Shown piece by piece: positions 10,411 through 22,712 of a DNA stretch of 64,000 bases. A program made the translations under genes and the position numbers. How positions within the stretch are numbered: position 1 is the first letter of the stretch; every line of letters starts with the position of its first letter. Location: the NCBI GenBank assembly GCA_030295235.1, contig AP026140.1, positions 186,001 to 250,000 of the forward strand. The letters are read 5' to 3'. The notes below the pieces were generated by a model that saw nothing but the letters and a program-made list of their open reading frames with translations, did no database searches and had not been told where the DNA came from. Source of the DNA: Fistulifera solaris. Its lineage: Eukaryota; Bacillariophyta; Bacillariophyceae; Naviculales; Stauroneidaceae.

Positions 10411-10741
10411 TGAATCAATCCAGATGTGTTAGGGACAGGGATGGATCGGTAGTGCCACGTCACCGTGCATTTATGCCTTAAGGTTACATCGGTTCCACCT
10501 TGACATTATCCCTTCTATTTGGTCACGGATGCATAAGCTATGCATAACACTTGGAAGTGAGTGACCTAATGGGTGATCTAGCGGTTAAGCTAGATCATGA
10601 AAGCGTGAACAGAGACGTCGAGCAGGAATTGGAGATGCAAGAGCATTCCATCATTTCGACTAGTTTAGAGCTCACAGTTTTGAGCGCCCGGTAAAATAAA
10701 TGCTCATTACGGCTTGTAATCAGTACTTCTAGACTTATTCA
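10411..10741 (+). repeat. Left LTR (331 bp)
   Basis: Starts TGAATCAATCC and ends GACTTATTCA. It is the same length as the right LTR and apparently identical to it, and is preceded by target-site copy GTGCC. It would hold the element promoter. Contains the inverted pair CTAGCGGTTAAGCTAG around 10578. Confidence 0.95.
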
Positions 10742-10769
10742 GTTTATCAACGACCCAGCTTTAACCAAG

Positions 10770-11813
10770 ATGGATTCCTTTGGGAGATTGATGGAACGAG
10801 CGATTGAACGGATTGCGGTAGGGCATCCTCCACCTCGGATTGCGATTGGTCAGCCAAATCCCGAGGCAGGTGCGATTCGCCCTCATGTCCCAACTCAGTA
10901 TCGCATTCCAGGCGGATTTCCAAATCCACCACCCGAGGCCCCGCTCAATGGAACCGCGGGCTTGAGATTGGTCTTAGCACAGTGTGGGTTAACTGATGCA
11001 CAGACGACGTCTCTCATGGGAAATAACATCACGTGTCTTGAAGATTTCGGCGAACTTGGCGAAGAAGAAGTCGAAGAGCACCTAAAGATACTTGCTCGTA
11101 CTTCCGAAGAAAGAGGAGGTATGGTGCTTGGACTTGGAGTGGTGCCGAGAGTCAAGGCACTTTCTACACTTTTGCATGAACTTGCAAGATCGGGAGATGG
11201 CGTTCTCGATGCATACAAGGTGACAATTCCGTATCTTCGGGAATGGCAAAGCAAATCGAAAGTGGTTGTCAAAGGCAATGACAAACTCGAAGTTTCGATG
11301 CCCGAGAAGTTTGATTATAAGGATTGGGTTTCGTTCAAGGATGGAATCGAGAACTACTTCCGTCAGACGAAAGGAACTCGGATGATCCCGTTATACTACA
11401 ACATTGAAGTGCGGAATAATTACCAAGCAACTGCCGATGCTCTACTGGAATCAAGTTATCGCATGGCGTCGATCACTCAGAGAGAATCTACTAGTGCTCG
11501 AAAAGTGGCGAAGGCGAATGCCAAGCGCGACGGAAAATCTGGTAATGGCAATTCGAACAAGAAAAAGGCCAAAAGTAATGATGGTCAGAGCGGACCACCG
11601 ACGGGAACTTATGTTCTTGATGAGAAGAACGGGAAGAAGCTTTGTAATGGGATTGACGTTACAAATCCAAAGCGAAACTTTACCAACGAAGAATGGGGAA
11701 AGATGGGCGATTACGTTTCTATCCTGAAGGCGGAACGTAAGATTGCGGCAGCCAACACGAATAATTCTTCCGGGAATGGCAGTCGTTTTGGAACTGGCGG
11801 TCAAGGCAGCTGA
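10770..11813 (+). CDS. Retrotransposon gag
   Basis: A 347-residue open frame starts 28 bp after the left LTR. It has a SAM-like helical segment early on (VLAQCGLTDAQTTSLMGNNI), a middle capsid-like part (FDYKDWVSFKDGIENYF) and a Lys/Asn/Gly-rich C-terminus (NSNKKKAKSND) expected to bind nucleic acid. No CCHC knuckle is visible before the stop. The stop TGA at 11811 is followed in the same frame by more Gly/Arg-rich sequence (GRGGRTSGQDRK), so the natural gag may have been longer. Confidence 0.85.
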   Translation: MDSFGRLMERAIERIAVGHPPPRIAIGQPNPEAGAIRPHVPTQYRIPGGFPNPPPEAPLNGTAGLRLVLAQCGLTDAQTTSLMGNNITCLEDFGELGEEEVEEHLKILARTSEERGGMVLGLGVVPRVKALSTLLHELARSGDGVLDAYKVTIPYLREWQSKSKVVVKGNDKLEVSMPEKFDYKDWVSFKDGIENYFRQTKGTRMIPLYYNIEVRNNYQATADALLESSYRMASITQRESTSARKVAKANAKRDGKSGNGNSNKKKAKSNDGQSGPPTGTYVLDEKNGKKLCNGIDVTNPKRNFTNEEWGKMGDYVSILKAERKIAAANTNNSSGNGSRFGTGGQGS

Positions 11814-11899
11814 GGACGTGGCGGTAGGACTAGTGGTCAAGATAGGAAAGTATCTGTGCTTCGAGTAACACAGATGCGTAAGCTAGCCAAGCTTATTAC

Positions 11900-14800
11900 A
11901 TCTACACCACATCCCACGACGGCCAGATCATAGAGCAAACTGCGAACTCGACTCGCATGCCGATACAACATGTTTCGGTTCCAATTTCGCACCATTTGGA
12001 TTCACCGACATGACATGTACCGTCTTTCCATATAGCGAAGACTACGATGCCAAGCAAGATGTTCCGATAGTACATGCCGCAACAGCCTACGATGATCCAG
12101 TAACGGGTCACACTACATTATTGTGTTTCTACCACGGACTATGGTTTGGGAATACATTGAATGGAAGTCTCATCAATCCAAATCAATGCCGTGCTTATGG
12201 TATCGATATATGTGATGATCCATGGGACAAATATCGTGGCCTCACGACTTCGAATACCTGATGAAGGATTCGAGATACCTTTCTCTTATTCGGGTAACGC
12301 TGTTTCATTCGAGACAAGAGTCCCAACGCCAGAGGAGTTGAATGATTGTCCAAAATATGACATGACTTCAAAGGTTGCTTGGGATCCTGCAACAATTGGA
12401 GCACCAAAGTTGTCGCGGGAAGAGGAGGCACGGAAGCGATTAATTGGTCAAGTTAAGATTGAATCAAATATTGTGGACAGGGGAGTCCGCGCTACTCCGT
12501 CAAGGGGAGCCCGAATTTGATGTTTTATTGAATGATTGCAGTTCGGTGTTTTCAGAGAAAGTGTTTACACAGAAACTCATTGCAGCGGTCAAGATTGCGA
12601 GTCCTTATGATCCACCATCGATAGAGGAGTTTCGTTCAGAGGAGCAATCGGATGCAAAGATCAACGCAATTGGGAGTGGCACTCGACATTCAAGAGCAAC
12701 ACCAGAAGAAATTTCGAAGAAATTTGGTTGTGGGTTGGAAACAGCGGCAAAGACGCTGAAAGCTACAACGAATTATGGTGTAAGAACTGCAACAGGTCCA
12801 TTAATTCGAAGGTATCGAACCGACATTATGCAATCGACACATCGACGAATTCGTGCAACCGTTTTTAACGACACCATGTTTGCGAAGACGAAAAGTCTGC
12901 GAGGTAATAAGAGTGCAGAAGTTTTCACGGATGGACATTTCGTGACAGTCAAGCCAACTACCAACAAAACTGGTGAAACGGTAGCGAATGCATTGCGCGA
13001 ATTGATCCAAGAGGTGGGGATACCTCAGAAGATCGTTACCGATGATGCTAAGGAGAAGCTCGGTCCGAATCACGAAGTGGATGGAACACATTCGACATTA
13101 TAAAATGGATTGGGGCAACACGGAACCTTATTCGCATTGGCAGAATAGAGCCGAAGATGCGATTCGTGAAGTAAGACGAAGGTGGAAGCTTTTACAACAT
13201 CGGCCGGTATACCGAACAGACTTTGGGACTACGGGTTGACGCATATAGCCGAGATAATGTCCAGAACAGTCAGAGTCGGATCAGATCGTACACCATACGA
13301 GATACTAACTGGTGATACCCGACATTTCTGAGTACATCGACTTCGATTTCTACGATTGGGTATGGTTCTATAACAATCCGAACGACAAAGAAGCTCCACC
13401 CGAAATCGGAAGATGGCTTGGGGTCTCGCATCGCGTTGGCGCTTCTATGTGCTACTTCGTTTTGACTCAGAAAGGGGTCGTTTTGTCGAGATCGTCAGTA
13501 CAACCAATTAATCTACAGGAGGAACTGTCCGATGAGGTACGATCACGGATGGAGAAGTTCGATGTAGAAATTAATGGGAGGTTGGCCGATGACAAGTTCA
13601 TCAGTGACGATATTACGACAGGAATCATCTACCTTGAAGACGACGATCCAGTCGCTGAAGGAGAGGAAAAGAGTCCAATCCTGGAAGCCGATGACGTTTG
13701 GGATGTCAATGCATACGATCATTATCTCAATGCGGAAATATTACTCCCAGTTGGTGACGGCAGGATCGCCGGAACCGTCATTGAAAGGAAAACGAGACTC
13801 GGATGGCAAGCCGATTGGTGTGAGACACCAAGTGCCAATGATGGATACAAGGTTGTACAGAGTCAAACTTGCTGACGGAACGGTTAGGGAACTTTTCAGC
13901 GAATAACATTGCCGAATGTATGTTCTCTGAAGTTGACAGTGAGGGACGCTCGTATCGACTACTGAAGGAAATATCAGACCATCGAAAGGATAAAACGGCG
14001 ATCAATAAAGCGGATGGTATATTCGTTTTCAACAAACGAGAATACAAGAAGAAGACGACAGCGTGGTTGGTACCTTCTAGTCGAATGGATGGAAGGGTAT
14101 TCCGACTGGGTTCCGTTGAAAGATTTGAAAGAAGCGTATCCAGTGCAAGTAGCAGAATATGCGAAAGCAAACAACATCCATGACGAACCGGCATTTGCAT
14201 GGTGGGTAGGAGATGTTCTTCAGAAACGAAACACTATCCTAGCAAAAGTTAAGTCGAGATACTGGAAAACGACGCACAAGTTTGGCATTCGAATTCCGAA
14301 AACTGTGCAGGAAGCTCTTCAAATTGACAAGGATACCGGAACTGATTTTTGGCGTCGGGCAATTGAAAAGGAAATGGGAAAAATCAGCGCTATGGGCACA
14401 TTCGAAAGGTGGAATGGCGGCTCGGCAGAAGATATTCGGAGCGGCAAAGTCAAACTACCGGGATTTCGAGAAATAAAGTGTCACATGATATTTGACATCA
14501 AAATGGATGGCAAGTTTACACGAAAGGCAAGATTCGTGGCTGATGGTAACATGACTGGCGAATTGCCAGCTTACATGACATACTCGACAGTCGTATCGAG
14601 AGAAAGTGTCCGCATTGCATTTCTGTACGCAGCTCAATGATTTGGATATCTTGGGTTGCGACGTAACAAATGCGTATCTCAACGCACCATGTCAGGAGAA
14701 GATATGGGTTGCAGCAGGTCTCGAATTTGGAGATGATTTGAGAGGAGCTTGCATGATAATTCGAAAAGCGTTGTATGGTCTCAAGACTTCAGGATCGAGT

Positions 14801-16043
14801 TGGCGCAAAACACTTTCCGAGACCTTAAATGACATGAAGTACGTTTCGACGATGGCGGACCCCGATGTCTACCGGCCGAAGTATCAAGAAGAACGGTGAT
14901 CACTACTACGAATTCGTTTTGACTTATGTCGACGATATTTTATGCGTGAGTGAAAACCCGAAAGCTACGATGGATATACTCAGTAAGGTTTATGCACTGA
15001 GAGACGGCCGAGGAACCCGACAGGTATCTTGGCGCCAATGTAGCGAAAGCACAATTGAATGATGGACGCACCGCATGGTCTTTATCAAGTGATGATTATG
15101 TCAAGGGTGCGATCGATATTGTGAAAGGCATGCTCGCTAAGGACAAAAGTTACTTAAAGACAAGAGGTAACGAGCGACCAATGCCAGAGAACTACCGTCC
15201 AGAGGAGGATACAACACGCGAATTGACGCCAGAACTAGCGACAAGATATCAACAACTTATCGGAATGTTGCGATGGGCGTGTGAACTTGGAAGAGTGGAC
15301 ATTTTGCTTGAAGTGTCGTTACTTTCACATCATCTATGTTTGCCAAGAGAGGGACATCTCGAAGCAGTTTACAAGATCTTCGCTTATTTGGACAACCACA
15401 ACAAATCCAACATGGTCTTTGATCCCAAAGTAATACATCTTGATGAGAGTGCATTTCCAAAGACAGATTGGAAAGACTCGATCTACGGTGAGGTGACAGA
15501 GGAGCTACCCCCGAATGCACCCGAACCACTCGGTAAGCCTGTGTACATGACATGTTTTGTTGATGCTAATCATGCAGGGCGAAACTACAACACGACGTTC
15601 GCAAACAGGGTATTTAATTTATTTGAATAATGCTCCCATCGACTGGTTCTCCAAGAAGCAGAACACCGTGGAATCATCAACGTTTGGATCTGAGTTTGTG
15701 GCCATGCGAATTGCAGTCGAGAAGATTCGAGCACTGCGATACAAGCTACGCATGTTTGGAATTCCAATTAAGGGTCCGACATCCGTCTTGGGCGACAATG
15801 AAAGCGTTGTTAATAGCGTTTCCAAAATGGAAGCTCGGCTTAACAAGAAGCACAATGCTATCTGCTTTCATGCAGTTCGGGAAGCATGCTGCCGGTTGGA
15901 TTCGAGTTGGAAAGGAGCCAACAGCAACGAATGTCGCTGACCTTTTCACAAAGATGTTGCCAACGGCGAAGCGGCGCGAGCATCTTGTCAAGATATTCAT
16001 CAAGAAGGTCAAGATGATCTTCAGGAAGAATCAAGAGAGCTAA
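11900..16043 (+). pseudogene. Retrotransposon pol, frame-broken
   Basis: Pieces of one copia-type polyprotein lie in order but in changing frames. The protease signature ELDSHADTTC is at about 11944-11973. The integrase core has its first Asp in FTDGHF and second in TDDAKE (near 13035), with the Glu of NRAEDAIREV near 13160. Reverse transcriptase begins near 14280 and carries YVDD at 14925-14936. RNase H has FVDANHAG near 15560 and ends near 16043. Frame changes occur near 12240, 12500, 13080, 13240-13310, 13870, 14010, 14635, 14890, 15050, 15600 and 15880. Several can be mended by one base and no large deletion is evident, so it decayed by small indels or was mis-sequenced. Confidence 0.85.
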
Positions 16044-16208
16044 TGAAGCTCTACCCAGCGCAGGTATTGAGAGATTCCTCCTGGACATCCAAAATGGATG
16101 GGGCGCAATACAAGTCCAGGTACAAGCAGGTCGTATTTGAGCCACAGAAGGATTGAGGAATAACTTGCGTATCAACGAAACTGAGGCACTTTGTTGACAC
16201 GAGAGGAG

Positions 16209-16539
16209 TGAATCAATCCAGATGTGTTAGGGACAGGGATGGATCGGTAGTGCCACGTCACCGTGCATTTATGCCTTAAGGTTACATCGGTTCCACCTTG
16301 ACATTATCCCTTCTATTTGGTCACGGATGCATAAGCTATGCATAACACTTGGAAGTGAGTGACCTAATGGGTGATCTAGCGGTTAAGCTAGATCATGAAA
16401 GCGTGAACAGAGACGTCGAGCAGGAATTGGAGATGCAAGAGCATTCCATCATTTCGACTAGTTTAGAGCTCACAGTTTTGAGCGCCCGGTAAAATAAATG
16501 CTCATTACGGCTTGTAATCAGTACTTCTAGACTTATTCA
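16209..16539 (+). repeat. Right LTR (331 bp)
   Basis: Apparently identical to the left LTR and followed by the target-site copy GTGCC at 16540-16544. Identity of the two LTRs implies recent insertion. Confidence 0.95.
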
Positions 16540-16544
16540 GTGCC

Positions 16545-16881
16545 TTGCATGTTGCAGTTTCACAGTTTCAGATCGGCAGAATTTCGTTCCCGGTGTTTCG
16601 CAAAACTAGTACACAAAAGTAATAGTCGTCCGTCGGTCGGCGACATTCAATCCCAGATCGTCTGATCGACGTCAGTGATTGCTCAGCCGTGCGCCCACAG
16701 CCCTCTCTTTTTTTCGCGTCCGACAGATCTTTTGAACGCAGTGTTGCAACTATAAAGGTAAAACGAAAGCATCCCAAGAACTCATTTGCTCTTTCGAGTG
16801 CGGGTTTGTGAGTGTCATCGATCACCTTCTCTCTTGACAAAAGGGCTCATAAAATAGTAGTCACGATTACTTACAACAATC
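16545..16881 (+). promoter_or_regulatory. Upstream region of the leuCD-like gene
   Basis: 337 bp between the retroelement and the ATG at 16882. No gene seen. The segment ends in AACTATAAAGG (about 16748) and a pyrimidine/purine mix typical of leaders, but I can mark no site with confidence. The retroelement inserted about 340 bp upstream of this start codon and may affect expression. Confidence 0.35.
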
Positions 16882-19417
16882 ATGAGGTTTACAATCACTA
16901 CCGCTCTGTGCTGTCTGTGGCAAGGCGCTTCGGCCTTTGCCCCCTTTTCAACAACTTCGCTTTCATCCTCGACGGCTCGCTTTGCGTCGGAACCACGCAC
17001 CTTGTACGACAAGATCTGGGACGATCACATGGTCGATGATGACGGCATGTCGTGTTTGATTTATGTCGATCGCCATTTGGTGCACGAAGTCACGTCCCCG
17101 CAAGCCTTTGAAGGTCTGCGCATGGCCAACCGGGGTGTCCGACGTCCCGATTGTACGCTCGTGACAGTCGATCACAATGTCCCCACCACGGATCGAACAG
17201 CCTTGATTGATGTGGAAACGTTCATTGAAGAGACGGCGAGTCGTACGCAAGTCTTGCAGTTGGAAAAGAATGTCAAAGACTTTGGATTGAAATACTTTTC
17301 GTTTGCCGATGAACGCCAAGGGATTGTTCATATTATCGGGCCGGAGCAGGGTTTTACTTTGCCCGGTTGTGTCACAGTATGTGGTGATTCGCATACGGCG
17401 ACTCATGGAGCATTTGGTGCCTTGGCGTTTGGTATCGGAACCAGTGAAGTTGAGCATGTTCTGGCGACTCAGGTAAGTCGACCTTTCGTGTCGAAGTATT
17501 GTTGTAAATGAGCACTTGTCTGACAACTCCGTACATTCGGACCAAAGACACTGCCCCAGACCAAGACAAAGAATATGCTCATTCGCGTCGACGGACAACT
17601 GGGAGAAGGCGTCACATCGAAGGATATCATTTTGCATATTATCGGCGTCATCGGCACAGCCGGTGGAACTGGATATACCATCGAATTTGGAGGATCGGCG
17701 ATTGAGAGTCTTTCCATGGAAGCTCGTATGTCCATTTCGAACATGGCAATTGAAGCCGGAGCTCGTGCGGGGATTATTGCGCCGGATGAAATTACCTTTG
17801 AGTACCTCAAGGGTCGTCCCATGTGCCCGTCGGGTGAGGAATGGGATCGTGCTGTTCAATATTGGAAATCGTTGCGTTCGGATGACGGTGCCAAGTACGA
17901 TGAAACCATCGTCATTGATGCGAAGGATATCAGTCCTACGGTTACTTGGGGAACCAGTCCGCAGGATGTGGCGCCCGTCACAGGAAATGTTCCGATGATT
18001 GCCGATGGAAACAGTGCTGCTCGACAGGTAAGGGGTTGAGGATGATTGAATGCTAGGTAATTGCTCGATTCTCAGGCAAGAGAACTCATTTGTATGCTAC
18101 TCTTTGCAGGCCGCTATCAAGCGATCTTTGGAGTACATTGGTCTGGAGGAGGGACAAGCTCTTGAAGGGGTTCCTGTAGATAAAGTTTTTATCGGATCTT
18201 GCACGAACGGACGTATTGAAGACATTCGCGAAGTTGCAGCTATAGCGATTGGACGAAAGGTTGCCGAAGGTGTTCACGCCATGGTGGTTCCTGGATCAGG
18301 CCTTGTGAAGAAACAGGCCGAAGATGAGGGTTTGGATAAGATTTTGATTGATGCTGGCTTTGATTGGCGAGAACCTGGCTGCAGTATGTGTTTGGCCATG
18401 AATGCTGACAAATTGAAACCGAAAGAACGATGCGCGTCGACATCCAACCGAAACTTTGAGGGTCGACAGGGCAACGGAGGCAGAACACATTTGATGTCTC
18501 CCGCGATGGCTGCCAGTGCAGCGGTTGCCGGGGCTATTACCGATGTGCGAAAGTATCCATTCTTGGGAGATCCTTCTGCCGACCCTCGCAAGGCGTCAAA
18601 GCAGAGCCGAGTTTTCTCAACTGAGCAATATGTTTCTCCAGGAGCCGTCATTTCTCCGCCTGCCCCGTATTTGGCAAAGAAATCGAATGCCGGTGAAGTT
18701 GGTGGAGCGGCTGGTCTTCCACGTTTCGAGAGTTTGACTGGTGTTGCTGCTCCGTTGGATATTCAGAACATTGATACAGATATGATCATTCCGAAGGAAT
18801 TTTTGAAAACGATCAATCGCTCGGGCCTTGGATTTGCTGCCTTTGCTGAACTCAGATACGAAAATCCTGAGGAAGTTGCAACTGTAGGCGCTGAAGTTGC
18901 GAAACCGCGCCCGGACTTCGTCTTGAACAAAGACGGGTACAAGTCGACAAAAATCTTGATTGCTGGTGATAACTTTGGTTGTGGATCCAGTCGTGAGCAT
19001 GCGCCATGGTCCATCAACGACATGGGTATCCGGTGTATTATCAGTACTTCATTCGCCGATATCTTTTACAATAACTGCTTTAACAATGGAATGCTTCCCG
19101 TGACTCTTCCAAGAGATCAAGTCGAAATCTTGTTGGCTGACGCCGCCACGCCTGGAACGGAAATTACTGTCGACCTGGTGAACCAAAAGGTGATTCGCCC
19201 CAACGGAGAGGTATTCCCTTTTGAAATCGATTCATTCCGCAAGCACTGCTTGGTCAATGGACTTGATAAGATCGGGTTGACGCTTGAGAAGGGTGATAAA
19301 ATCAAGACATTCGAAACTGCCCGCTCGGCGCAATATCCCTGGTTGGATGGTGCTGCCTTGAAGGTACCTGATGTTGTCGCAATGTATCCTGGTGCTGGTT
19401 TCTGGGCTCGCAACTAA
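16882..19417 (+). CDS. leuCD: Fused 3-isopropylmalate dehydratase (LeuC-LeuD), plastid
   Basis: Three exons (16882-17472, 17548-18027, 18110-19417) encode 792 residues; introns are 75 and 82 bp, GT-AG. The enzyme isomerises 2- to 3-isopropylmalate in leucine synthesis. Residues 1-19 form a signal peptide ending in ASAFAP, the classic diatom plastid motif. The LeuC part shows [31 protein letters not shown] and the 4Fe-4S ligands at Cys388 (FIGSCTNG), Cys448 and Cys451 (PGCSMC). The swivel (LeuD) part follows without a break, with [12 protein letters not shown] and [12 protein letters not shown]. Bacteria and plants usually make the two parts as separate subunits, whereas fungi fuse them. Coding is clean. 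Confidence 0.97.
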
Positions 19418-19616
19418 GCGAAAGCGCAAAGAAGTAACTATGTTCGTTTCGCAGTCTCATATAACATAGTTGAATGATTTGTTAAAGAATTAAATTCATA
19501 TCTTGTCATTAGTCTAACTACAGCTAAATTTGTAAGAGGTATCATGTTATGTACAAGGTGTGCGAGGACCTACAAAATCGAGAACTAGCAACATAAAGTC
19601 TGGACACGTTTCCTTT

Positions 19617-20998
19617 TCAATCCTGTGACTCCTCTTCTGGCTCTCGCTTCATGTAATCGGCTAAACCCCTCCATATTACTGTAAAGAGTATTGATTGGAG
19701 GGCATTCGCAAAAATGCGAGTTCTCAGTCCTCTGCCGAACAGCCCTCTCCAGCCATCCGTGGCTAGAATAATCTCAATGACTTCCGAGTATGTAACACCG
19801 TGTTTCGACCCTAACGATTGTTTCGTTGTTTTGATAACACGCATAAAGTTCACAACGGTATCACTGACAATACTGGCAATCAAACCGATCCCCGCGTTGC
19901 GAAGGAATGGGCGAGGTATCACAGCCTGGAGCCACTGACTATCATTCAGCAAGTGATAGGTGTAAAACTGTATCGCAATAGGCACATTTGAGTTAAATGA
20001 ACAAACCAATCGTAACGCTTGTCTGAGTCCAGGTCGCTCTAGACTTACCCAGGGATAGTGTCCGAGAATTGCGGATACACAGGTTGCCGTGGCTCCTTGG
20101 AAGAGGACATCTATTCGACCATTTCGTAGACGCCGGATAAGACTTCGAAATCCTTCTACCGAATCTACCTGTAGTACAGTTTTCATCGTATCAATAGCTG
20201 AATGTTGAAGAGTGTGTCAAGAAGCAAGGTTGTGAGAATGGATGTTCAAGTAACATGCCAAATAACAATGATAATCGCACTCTTGAACTCACGCATCAAT
20301 ATCATTCTCCAGAACCCTACAAAGATGGATGCCACAAACGTTTTTCTCCCGGGTCCCCAATTTTGTGTGTAACTCAAGCTCGCCATTAACGAGTCAACCC
20401 CGTCATTCGCCGCCGTACTGACAAATCGAGCCAAGGGTGCCTGAATGAGAGCAAAGAAGAAACCCCGATACAATCGAGCGATCCCTCCTTCTCTCATCAA
20501 TGTCTTGAATGCTTGTAAAAACGTCGTGCCGTATCGATATTGATAATTGCTGATGGTGCGAAGCCACATGAGCGACGCCACTTGAATCATGCCCGCAATC
20601 GCTCCCGGAATGCCACCTCCCAATCCCCTACGACCGGCAGTAATCAATATTTGATTCAACGAACGCCGTTGCTGCGATAGTACGACGGCTTGGTCTGGAT
20701 TTCTTCTCACCCATCCATTGTTTTCTTCGTTGCTTTCTTGTACAGAGGATGATGCCGCGACAAACAGGAAGGGACAAAACCGACAAGGCGATTCCTCGCA
20801 AGTCGACCGTCCGGCAGTGGGATACCGAGAACATCCATTCAACCAGCATAGTACCAGTACAAAGAATAAGTATGACGATGGATGAAAGAATGCACTTTGT
20901 ACTTTATTCCGTCTCCTTCGTATGAAGCGATTGGATGTGGGTGCCGATGATGCTTTCTCCATCGATAAATGGCTCTCGCGGATTGTTTCTGTCATTGT
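19617..20998 (-). CDS. Mitochondrial-carrier-family protein
   Basis: Two exons on the minus strand (20293-20998 and 19617-20197; 95-bp intron) encode 428 residues from the ATG at 20998. The splice joins the diagnostic carrier signature PIDTMKTVLQ, which supports the intron. Other carrier features are LMREGGIARLYRGFFFALIQ before the intron and ILATDGWRGLFGRGLRTRI near the end. The N-terminus is unusual for a carrier: a long extension contains a hydrophobic stretch (YLFFVLVLCWLNGCSRY), suggesting an ER-type signal and possibly a plastid-envelope location. Only some of the six helices and three signatures are clear, so substrate cannot be assigned. It is convergent with leuCD, with about 200 bp between stops. 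Confidence 0.8.
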
Positions 20999-21545
20999 GT
21001 GTCGCCGTATGCCGCTGTATTGATTTTTACACAATGAACTTCGATGCTGTAATAGATTGTTGTTTTAACGCTACAGAATAGTCAGTTGTTGCTCTTTTGT
21101 TGTTGTTTGTCGTGAAGTTGAATGTTGATCTTTGTGTGTGCGAACGCAATCGATTTTCTTGTTTGGTTTTTTCGCCCTTGGAGATGGGGTTTAAACTGAC
21201 TTTTTTCGCTATAGTGAATTACAGTCTTTTCTTGAGTTGTCTTAGGCTCTATGTGATTTTGAATAATATCCGTTGGCCTTATGCAAAAAACAACTAATGT
21301 CCTATAAAAAATCCTCTACTTAGGTGGAATCAACCGTTTTTGCGATTTCACTGTGAGAATTACACGGTTCATACTTACAGGAAACGCTCGAGACACTTCT
21401 AAGCAGTTCATTCGTCTCACAGAACCGAAACAAGCAACAAAATCACATGCCACTTTTATCTCATGTACTCGAGAGAGGACCTTTGATTTCGCTTTCAACT
21501 TTGATGCATACGAAAGAAATCGCAATAAACATTTCACGCAACAAC
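20999..21545. promoter_or_regulatory. Divergent intergenic region
   Basis: 547 bp between the divergent starts of the carrier (minus) and the membrane protein (plus). It is AT-rich with T runs; I see no gene and no recognisable element. Confidence 0.3.
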
Positions 21546-22467
21546 ATGAAATACATCGCTTTCGTTATAATAGCTCTGATGAGCGCAGCGAAAGCTCTCG
21601 ACGTTTCGATTGAAGAAGTCGTCTGCGATGAGTCTTTGGATGTGACGGCGCTGATTCAAATGGAATGTAACGGTGGGCGACGATGTGCCTTTGGTGCTAC
21701 TTCCAGACTCTACGGAACACGTAAGATTGCTTTGTTTCGTGTGTTTTGTTGTCAAATAGGAATGATTCACCTTTATTCTGGTTCTCTCTACTTTCTTTTC
21801 GATTACAGTTTACTACAAAGGCGTCAGTTATTCTGGAATTCAGAACAATTTAGCGTATTTGTCGGTCGATCTCAAATTTTTGACACTCGAATATAAGCCA
21901 TTCGAAATGAGGCAATTTCAACTGTGCCATGGAAACCTGGTGCAAGGGCAAGACAGCCAATCCGAGTGTCCCGCCGATGGAACCTATATGTATTCGATCT
22001 CGTACAAATTACCGGCTTCCGGTGGTGGGCATCCCGTGTGGTTGGCCAGTGGATTTCAAGGAAATGGAGTCATTCGAATGTACGCGGAACAAGACGAACG
22101 AATGTTAATTGGGGAGTGTCACTTACGGCTCAAAACGTATGTCACAAAGACGGACGAAAACACATTCGGACCGCTCGTCACGCCGAGCGCGGCAGTTACG
22201 CTCGGCATTGCTTCGGCGTTTCTGGCGTTGCTTGGACTTTGTTCTTGCTTTAGGCGGTGCTGTTTTCGACGTAGAAGGAAAGTAGAGGATGCTGTCTTGG
22301 AAAATGAATCACTGTTCACGCGCATGGAAGATGACAAGATCGTTACCACATCTCGGTCAACCCGAACGAACGATTTCCAACAATTACCCGACACGGAAAG
22401 TCCGTCGACAAGATCGAATCTCCATTCGCCTCGAACACAGAAAACGCTACAAATGCCTCTCATGTAA
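21546..22467 (+). CDS. Unknown single-pass membrane protein
   Basis: Two exons (21546-21720 and 21809-22467; 88-bp intron) encode 277 residues. Residues 1-18 (MKYIAFVIIALMSAAKAL) are a clear signal peptide. The following lumenal or extracellular part of about 170 residues has several Cys (VVCDESLD, MECNGGRRCAFG, FQLCHGNL, QSECPADG, IGECHLRL), likely in disulphides. A transmembrane helix (AAVTLGIASAFLALLGLC) is followed by a Cys/Arg stop-transfer (CFRRCCFRRRRK) and a Ser/Thr-rich cytosolic tail. The layout is type I. I do not recognise the family; a cell-surface or endomembrane role is an inference. Confidence 0.75.
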
Positions 22468-22712
22468 CTCTATCAGTCGTTTCGATTGTTCATTTTTCAT
22501 TAATAACAATAAACTTTGTCATACCGTACACGAGAACTTGAAAGATAAACGCCGTAGAATCATACGCATCAGAGCGGCATGATATGATTGTGCAACCTGT
22601 TTTGACGCATCCAGAAAAGATGGGCGAGTGGGATAAAAGGTGCGCTTTCACTTCTCCAGAAAATATGAGGGTGTGGTGTTTTCACGTCCCCAGAAAATAT
22701 GGGCGGGTGGTA

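Larger units (their letters stand above)
10411..16539 (+). mobile_element. Complete Ty1/copia-type LTR retrotransposon
   Basis: A 6129-bp element is bounded by two 331-bp LTRs (10411-10741, 16209-16539) and a 5-bp target duplication GTGCC at 10406-10410 and 16540-16544. The LTRs begin TG and end CA and look identical by eye. A purine tract (GAGAGGAG, 16201-16208) precedes the right LTR. The domain order gag, protease, integrase, reverse transcriptase, RNase H is the copia order, with motifs of the diatom copia-type (CoDi) elements. Gag is one open frame, but pol is broken into about ten frames, so this copy cannot encode its own enzymes as sequenced. Confidence 0.95.
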
